Shown here one piece after another: positions 58,884 to 64,000 of a stretch of 64,000 nt of DNA; position 1 is the stretch's first letter, and every line of letters begins with the position of its first letter. The notes beneath the pieces were generated by a model. That model had not been told where the DNA came from. It made no database searches and was given only the letters and a program-made list of their open reading frames with translations. Both the position numbers and the translations under genes were made by a program. Source of the stretch: CBDAQD01 sp965275905 (GTDB lineage: Bacteria > Pseudomonadota > Alphaproteobacteria > Rhizobiales > JAJFHC01); contig CBDHYJ010000077.1 in NCBI GenBank assembly GCA_965275905.1, forward strand, positions 1-64,000, written 5' to 3'.

Positions 58884-61253
58884 GTGCCATCCTGGATGTG
58901 GGTCATACTGTTCTTTTTCAGCGTGTTTCTGCTCGGCGTGTGGGGTCTGTGGGCGAACGGCGACCTTGAGCAGAACAAAGGGCTCAATGACCTTCTCTAC
59001 GACCTGTACAGCGTGCTTCAGCTGTTCGTTCTCGAATCCGGACTTCTTGAAAAGAAAGAAGGGAATACGGCTTGGCAGTTGCTTGCAGCGGCGCTGCTGG
59101 CACCGGTCGTCACGGTCATTGCCTTCCTGCAACTGATCTGGCGCTACGTTGTCGACCGTTTCGAAGCGGGGCTGTGCAGGTACTTTTACCGCGGACATGT
59201 CGTTGTCTGCGGCGTTGGCCAGATGGGCAGAATCCACATCAACAACTGCATCAATGCCGGCAAACGTGTCGTCGCGATTGATCAACAAACAGACTGCGGC
59301 TCCCTGATTCCGCCTGAAACGAAGCGTTACCGTTTCATCGCCGGTGATGCGTCCGATCCGGAAACGCTGAGGAAAGCCGGTGCTTCGCGCGCAAACGCAA
59401 TCGTCATCTTCTGCGGCGGCGATCTCAACAATCTGCGTCTTGCTGAAGCCATCAGCAAAGCGCTCTCCGGAGACAGCGGTTCGAAACCAAAAATCATCTG
59501 CTGCAATTCCTCGCCGGAACTGACGGAACAGGCGTTCGTCGATCAGCGATACAATCCGGATCTGGATCATGCCGTCCGGCTCTTTGACCCGTTTGAAGCT
59601 GCAGCCCGGCATCTCATGCGCGTCTACCCGCCGGATGTATACGCAAATCTGAGCGGCCGGCCCCGGATACACCTGGCGATCTACGGCTGCGGCCCGCTTG
59701 GGAAGGCCGTTCTCCTGGAGGCCATCGGGCTGTGCCAGATGGACGGCTATCCGCAACCGCGCTTCACGGTCATCGGTAGAGATGCCAACGACGCGCAGCA
59801 CTGGTTCGAATCGCGATATCCCGAAGCCTCACGGGTCTGTGCGGTCGACTTCGTCGAATGCGATCCGGACAGCAAGCATTTCTTTTCGGACCTGTTGCAG
59901 GACTACGCGCAGTCCGTTTCGCAGCACGTCATCTGCCTTGAGGACGCGTCGGCAATTGAACCGTTCGGTCTCAAACTGGACAAGGCCCTGGCGGAAACGG
60001 CGGGTCTCAATGCGCCAATCGTGCTGGGCATGATGACCGGATTTGAGCCAGCTAGTCTTGCGGACCAGGCACCGGTCGATCACGATTCATCCGTGCTCCG
60101 CCCTTTCAAGACACGCATGATTACGGCATTCGGCGATAATGTTTCCGTGCTGAGCTGGGAGAACGTCGTTGCCGCGGAGCGTGACCGTCTGGCCGAAAAG
60201 AACCAGCAGATCTACCTTCAACAGTTCGAGGGCTGGGGCGGCGACTTCAACAAGTTCTCGAGCCCGGCCGCTGTCGAGTGGGACGAGTTGCCGGAACAGT
60301 TCCGAAAATCGAACCGGTCGGCCGTCGATCATCTGCCGTTCAAGATGAGGTCGGTCGGCTGCGCTGTCGTACCGGGTTCCGGTGATCTCGAGATCGGCCA
60401 GCAGGCCCTGCATCATCTGGCAAAGTCGGAGCACCTGCGGTGGTGCGCCGAACGATGGGCCTCGGGCTGGCGGTATGGCACGCCGCGGCGGGACGCGGCG
60501 CTCATTCATCAAGACCTCGTCCCGTGGAGCGAACTGGGTGATGCCGCCAGGAAGAAGGACGAGCACTTCGTCAAGTCGCTGAAGGATCTGCTCAGTGTAA
60601 CAAAGAGCACGGTCCGGCAGATTTGCGTCATTGGCGTCACCGGGCACAGGTCCAGGGAAATCAGCCGGTCCAACCGGAGTCTGTGCAAACTCGTCGAAGC
60701 ACGGCTGGATGACATCAAGGGGAAGTATCCGGATCACAAATTCATCATCACCTCGGCACTCGCCGAGGGCGCTGACAGACTGGTCGCGGAACTGGCGATA
60801 AAGCGCCTGGACGCCGGGCTTCATGTCGTGCTGCCTCTGCCGCTCCAGCTCTATCTGGAAGATTTCATCAACCGGGAAAAGGACGTTGGTCAGGCCAGGT
60901 CCGCCGCGTCATTCGATCAATTCCATGACTTGCTCGACCAGGCCCAATTTGCCGCCGTCATCCCTCAGAAATTCGGAGGTTTCGACGACGTTGCCAATAC
61001 GGATCCGAACCTTCCGGACCCCTCGCCGCGACAACATCAATACGCCTATTGCGGCGCATATCTGGTCCAACACTGCCACGAACTGATCTGCATCTGGGAT
61101 GGCACACCCTCGCGGGGAACCGGCGGCACGGCAGACGTTGTCGGCTGGCGGAAGGCGGGTGCCGTGCCGGAGGAGTACAGGTGGACAGGGCTGCAGGTCG
61201 GACCCGCGGTTGAGATGACCGACCCCGTCATCGTCGACTTTCCACGCCAATGA
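58884..61253 (+). CDS. Membrane RCK-RyR-SLOG multidomain protein
   Basis: This is a 789-residue protein from GTG 58884. Two helices (about 5-22 and 64-90) are followed by an RCK/TrkA-N Rossmann domain (GHVVVCGVGQMGRIHINNCI, about 104-235) and a second Rossmann-like segment (IHLAIYGCGPLGKAVL, about 261). An RyR domain follows (SEHLRWCAERWASGWRYGTP, about 515-565), then a C-terminal SLOG/DprA-like nucleotide-binding domain (CVIGVTGHRSREISRSNR; TSALAEGADRLVAELA, about 579-780). RyR and SLOG domains are linked in the literature to nucleotide second-messenger and conflict systems. It ends 39 bp before a VanZ-like gene. Confidence 0.8.
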   Translation: MPSWMWVILFFFSVFLLGVWGLWANGDLEQNKGLNDLLYDLYSVLQLFVLESGLLEKKEGNTAWQLLAAALLAPVVTVIAFLQLIWRYVVDRFEAGLCRYFYRGHVVVCGVGQMGRIHINNCINAGKRVVAIDQQTDCGSLIPPETKRYRFIAGDASDPETLRKAGASRANAIVIFCGGDLNNLRLAEAISKALSGDSGSKPKIICCNSSPELTEQAFVDQRYNPDLDHAVRLFDPFEAAARHLMRVYPPDVYANLSGRPRIHLAIYGCGPLGKAVLLEAIGLCQMDGYPQPRFTVIGRDANDAQHWFESRYPEASRVCAVDFVECDPDSKHFFSDLLQDYAQSVSQHVICLEDASAIEPFGLKLDKALAETAGLNAPIVLGMMTGFEPASLADQAPVDHDSSVLRPFKTRMITAFGDNVSVLSWENVVAAERDRLAEKNQQIYLQQFEGWGGDFNKFSSPAAVEWDELPEQFRKSNRSAVDHLPFKMRSVGCAVVPGSGDLEIGQQALHHLAKSEHLRWCAERWASGWRYGTPRRDAALIHQDLVPWSELGDAARKKDEHFVKSLKDLLSVTKSTVRQICVIGVTGHRSREISRSNRSLCKLVEARLDDIKGKYPDHKFIITSALAEGADRLVAELAIKRLDAGLHVVLPLPLQLYLEDFINREKDVGQARSAASFDQFHDLLDQAQFAAVIPQKFGGFDDVANTDPNLPDPSPRQHQYAYCGAYLVQHCHELICIWDGTPSRGTGGTADVVGWRKAGAVPEEYRWTGLQVGPAVEMTDPVIVDFPRQ

Positions 61254-61292
61254 ACACAATGCGGTCAGTCAAGGCCGAGACCGCGTGAGACC

Positions 61293-61934
61293 ATGTCGGT
61301 CTATCTGGATACGATCCGTTTTTCGGTTCTCGTCTTTCCCGGCATCGCGCTCGCCCTGATCATTCCGGTCTGGTTCATGCACCGCCGCTGGTACGGCGAA
61401 CTGCACGAATACCGCGCGGCGATCTTCTATGCGTTTGCCTTCTATTTCGCCACCGCCTGTCTGATGACGGTTCTCCCCCTGCCGAAAGACACGGTGGAGT
61501 TTTGCCAGGCCCACGGCAGCGTGGCGCGCACCCAACTCGTTCCGTTCGAATCCTTTGTCGACATCTCCCGCTACGCGCAGGCCCGGGGTCTGGACTGGTC
61601 GCCACGCGGCATCATCGCGAACATGGCGTTCTGGCAGATCGCCTTCAACGGCCTGCTCCTGCTTCCGTTCGGGCTTTTCATGCGCAAACTGTACGGCCTG
61701 TCATTCATGGCCACGGCAGCAGCATCGTTCGCGCTTTCGCTGTTGCTCGAGACGACGCAGTTGACCGGAGTCTGGGGGCTGGCCCCCTGCCCTTACCGGC
61801 TGTTCGACGTCGACGACCTGCTGACCAATACAACCGGCGCCCTGGTCGGCTGGTGCCTGCATCCCCTGTTCCGCTGGCTGCCCGACCCCAAACAGCCCGA
61901 AGACCGGATGTGGTACCGGCGGAGCAGGAAGTGA
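61293..61934 (+). CDS. VanZ-family membrane protein
   Basis: This is a 213-residue protein with about five helices. VanZ features are TVLPLPKDTVEFCQAH (LxPLP), QLVPFESFVDISRY (N/VPF), NMAFWQIAFNGLLLLPFGLF and the acidic end motif ALSLLLETTQLTGVW followed by LFDVDDLLTNTTGALVGW. These are the conserved E-x-x-Q and DvDD segments. The biochemical role of VanZ proteins is unclear. It is convergent with the type I secretion genes (13 bp). Confidence 0.87.
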   Translation: MSVYLDTIRFSVLVFPGIALALIIPVWFMHRRWYGELHEYRAAIFYAFAFYFATACLMTVLPLPKDTVEFCQAHGSVARTQLVPFESFVDISRYAQARGLDWSPRGIIANMAFWQIAFNGLLLLPFGLFMRKLYGLSFMATAAASFALSLLLETTQLTGVWGLAPCPYRLFDVDDLLTNTTGALVGWCLHPLFRWLPDPKQPEDRMWYRRSRK

Positions 61935-61947
61935 CGCGGAAAGCCGG

Positions 61948-63264
61948 TCAAGGTTCGCGCCACGCCTTCGAAAGGCTCTGCTGAAGCGGCTGCACAAGGT
62001 AGGACAACGGCGTGCGCGCAGCCGACTGGATGAATACGTCCGCCGGCATTCCGGGCACGAGGGTCACCGATTGTACGCGGGCAAGCTCCGCTTCGGGGAT
62101 GGCCACATGGGCCAGGTAATAAAGGGTCTTCTGTTCCGGATCGGCGAGCGCATCGGCGGAAAGATAGACAACGCGGCCCGTCAGCTTGGGCACCCGGTCC
62201 TGCGGAAAAGCCGAAAAAGCAATCTCCGCGGACTGGCTGATCGCAACATTGTCCACGTCAATCGTCTTGATCTGCGCCTCGATGACTAGGTTATCCTTGA
62301 CCGGCACAATCTCAAGCACGGTGGCGCCAGCCTGGACGACACCGCCGATCGTGTGAACATCCAGCCCGACAACGATCCCATTTTCCGTCGCCCGGACTTC
62401 CATCTGCTCGAAAGTGTGCCTGGCGGCAGCAACACGGTCCGCGATGGTGTACATCTCGGTTTCTTTCTGCCCCAGTTCGTCACGGACGGCCTTGTCGAAG
62501 GACTTGCGGACCTGCAGCGCCTCCAGCCGGCTTTCCGAAATCAGGCGACGTGCACGGGCAATGCCCGCCTCATGTTCACCCTTCTCGCCGATCAGCCGGG
62601 CCGCCTCGCGTTCGAGCGCCAGCACCCGTGCCCGCGGTGTAAGGCCCCGTTTCAGCAGGGATTTCAGATCCTTGAGTTCGTCGCCGATGATGTCGATCTG
62701 GCGCGCCTTGGCCTTGGCCTGCGCCTCGAGGCCGACAATCTCTTCCTCGAGCTGGCCGACGCGCTCGGCCATCATGCTGATCTGGCCGTCTATCTCGCGC
62801 TTGCGGGCCCCAAAGATCTGGATCTGGCCGTCAACGATCTCGCGCAGGGCCTGCTCGTTCATTCGCCCCGCGAACTCGGCCGGCATGATCGGCTGATTCT
62901 TGCCGTCCCGTTCCGCGCGGAGACGGGAGACAGCAGCCCGTGAAAGATCGTAGTTGCTCTGTGCCACATTGAGGGCTGCCCGGGCACGGGTGTCGTTCAG
63001 CCGCATAAGCACCTGGCCCGCCTTGACGCGGTCGCCGTTCTTCACCAGCAGTTCCCGGACGATCCCCGCTTCCGCAACCTGAACCTTCTTGCGGCTGGTG
63101 AGTACTTTCAAGGTACCCGACGCGATGACAGCACTCGAAATCTGTGCGGTCGCCGCCCATGCGCCGAAGCCACCGAGACCGGCCAGTGCGATGATCATCC
63201 CGATCACGATCGCCGGCATGGCGTTGACCGGAACCCGGGCTTCGGCCTTTTCATTATCGTTCAT
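61948..63264 (-). CDS. HlyD-family type I secretion periplasmic adaptor
   Basis: The ATG at 63264 begins one base after the ABC gene stop and gives 438 residues; a longer in-frame start at 63351 would overlap the ABC gene by 86 bp. An N-terminal helix (VIGMIIALAGLGGFGAWAAT) is followed by a lipoyl-like segment (VAEAGIVRELLVKNGDRVKA), a long coiled-coil hairpin (about 95-290) and the barrel/second lipoyl half (VRATENGIVVGLDVHTIGGV). The C-terminus reads VTLVPGMPADVFIQSAARTP, the HlyD/PrtE signature. It bridges the ABC subunit and TolC. Confidence 0.92.
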   Translation of the reverse strand: MNDNEKAEARVPVNAMPAIVIGMIIALAGLGGFGAWAATAQISSAVIASGTLKVLTSRKKVQVAEAGIVRELLVKNGDRVKAGQVLMRLNDTRARAALNVAQSNYDLSRAAVSRLRAERDGKNQPIMPAEFAGRMNEQALREIVDGQIQIFGARKREIDGQISMMAERVGQLEEEIVGLEAQAKAKARQIDIIGDELKDLKSLLKRGLTPRARVLALEREAARLIGEKGEHEAGIARARRLISESRLEALQVRKSFDKAVRDELGQKETEMYTIADRVAAARHTFEQMEVRATENGIVVGLDVHTIGGVVQAGATVLEIVPVKDNLVIEAQIKTIDVDNVAISQSAEIAFSAFPQDRVPKLTGRVVYLSADALADPEQKTLYYLAHVAIPEAELARVQSVTLVPGMPADVFIQSAARTPLSYLVQPLQQSLSKAWREP

Positions 63265-63265
63265 G

Positions 63266-64000
63266 TCACGCACTCCTGAGGCCGGCGACATTAGGACGTG
63301 CCGGTTGTGCCGCGGCGGGCTTCGCCTGACCCGAAATATCCGCGATGACATCCTCTCTCGGACCGAAGTGCTCGATCATGCCGTCACGCAGGACGAGCAG
63401 CTTGTCGACGGCCGCGAGCACAGACTGGCGATGCGCGATAACGACAACGGTCGTGCCGTTCTCTTTCAGCTTGCCGATCGCCTGACGCAGGGCCACCTCG
63501 CCCTCGCTGTCGAGGTTGGAGTTGGGCTCGTCGAGCACGACGAAAGTCGGCGATCCGTAAAGCGCGCGCGCCAGCCCGATACGCTGGCGCTGGCCGCCGG
63601 ACAGAACCGCCCCGCCCGGACCGACGCGGGTGTCATATCCCTTGGGCAGACGCAGCACGAGCTCGTGAACGTTGGCCAGAGTGGCGGCCTCGATCACCGT
63701 ATCCGGCTCACCATCGCTGAACCGGGAAATGTTCTCGGAAATGGTGCCGGCCAGCAGTTCGACGTCCTGTGGCAGGTAGCCGATATATTCGCCGAGTTCG
63801 ACCGGGTTCCAATGGGCCACGCTCATGCCGTCGAGCCGCACGTTGCCCGTGGAAGGATGCCATACGCCGACGAGCCCTCGCGCAAGTGTCGATTTGCCGG
63901 ATGCGCTCGGACCGACAACGCCCAAGACGTCACCGGCGGGGAGCGCAAAGGATATGCCCTTGATCACCGGCGTTTCCATGCCCGGCGGCGCCATGACCAG
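63266..64000 (-). CDS. Type I secretion ABC transporter (PrtD-like), C-terminal part
   Basis: The gene is cut by the window end; the visible 244 codons are the ATPase domain. It shows Walker A LGVVGPSASGKSTLARGLVG, GYLPQDVELLAGTISENISR, signature VLSGGQRQRIGLARALYGSP, Walker B FVVLDEPNSNLDSEGE and H-loop VVVIAHRQSVLAAVDKLLVL, typical of PrtD/type I secretion ATPases. The membrane domain must lie beyond 64000. It is co-transcribed with the HlyD-type adaptor. The exported protein is not in the window. Confidence 0.9.
   Translation of the reverse strand: MVMAPPGMETPVIKGISFALPAGDVLGVVGPSASGKSTLARGLVGVWHPSTGNVRLDGMSVAHWNPVELGEYIGYLPQDVELLAGTISENISRFSDGEPDTVIEAATLANVHELVLRLPKGYDTRVGPGGAVLSGGQRQRIGLARALYGSPTFVVLDEPNSNLDSEGEVALRQAIGKLKENGTTVVVIAHRQSVLAAVDKLLVLRDGMIEHFGPREDVIADISGQAKPAAAQPARPNVAGLRSA

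Noticed and set aside
59800..59825. GGTTCGAATC-like string resembling a tRNA T-loop
   Set aside because: It is inside the RCK-RyR-SLOG coding region and no cloverleaf arms could be drawn around it.
1..64000. CRISPR arrays, insertion sequences, integrases, rRNA/tRNA genes
   Set aside because: No regularly spaced repeats, transposase or integrase motifs, or structured RNA genes were seen on reading the window.

Overview
The window is about 62 % GC, gene-dense DNA from a bacterium that looks like an alphaproteobacterium. The reasons are an aap-type amino-acid ABC transporter, a pqqACDE operon with a separate pqqB, ccmF-ccmH-ccmI cytochrome c maturation genes, a RibA/RibD-like/PTPS-like/GT4 cluster I associate with alphaproteobacteria from memory, and many four-base ATGA/GTGA overlaps between consecutive genes. 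No rRNA, tRNA, CRISPR array, insertion sequence or phage gene was seen.

Layout. 1-300: end of a VOC (glyoxalase-like) gene. 423-3775: an aapJ-aapQ-aapM transporter operon, broken by about ten single-base frameshifts and lacking the ATPase gene. 4022-8078: a three-gene sugar/polyol catabolic operon divergent from a LacI-type regulator. 8219-11029: a phytanoyl-CoA dioxygenase-like enzyme, a BenE-type transporter and its divergent GntR regulator with a 16-bp palindrome between them. 11157-17759: PQQ biosynthesis (pqqB; pqqA-C-D-E including a 33-residue pqqA), an ABC-2 exporter of the kind linked to PQQ-dependent alcohol oxidation, and a YceI protein. 17789-27652: a compact uncharacterised cluster combining an LTA-synthase/sulfatase-like membrane enzyme, GTP cyclohydrolase II, a RibD reductase-like protein, an endo/exonuclease/phosphatase-family protein, a YbhN-type membrane protein, a methyltransferase, a GT4 glycosyltransferase, a PTPS-like protein with lost catalytic residues, an MDR oxidoreductase and a CDP-alcohol phosphatidyltransferase.

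27822-44960: ccmF-ccmH-ccmI followed by what I consider the most interesting locus. It encodes a tetraheme cytochrome, a fusion of two cyclic-nucleotide-binding domains with a four-cluster ferredoxin, a five-helix membrane protein with two H-x13-H helices (predicted di-heme b), a decaheme cytochrome with a cytoplasmic eight-cysteine module, a pentaheme cytochrome, a predicted outer-membrane barrel, and a membrane-anchored NAD(P)H/FAD/2Fe-2S reductase. A hypothetical single-pass protein follows, then a clear terminator at 45041-45065. Read together, these could carry electrons between cytoplasmic NAD(P)H and the cell exterior. The layout differs from the MtrCAB and PioABC systems I know.

45208-49160: a small basic secreted protein and an ECF sigma / anti-sigma / subtilisin-like protease operon. 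49325-57088: an M20 hydrolase, a complete Dpp-type peptide/nickel-family ABC transporter with fused ATPases, and an aldehyde dehydrogenase. 57276-61253: a membrane TIR-like protein, a small secreted PAN-like protein and a TM-RCK-RyR-SLOG protein, a candidate nucleotide-signalling or defence locus. 61293-64000: a VanZ-like protein and part of a type I secretion system (HlyD adaptor and ABC subunit, the latter cut by the window end).
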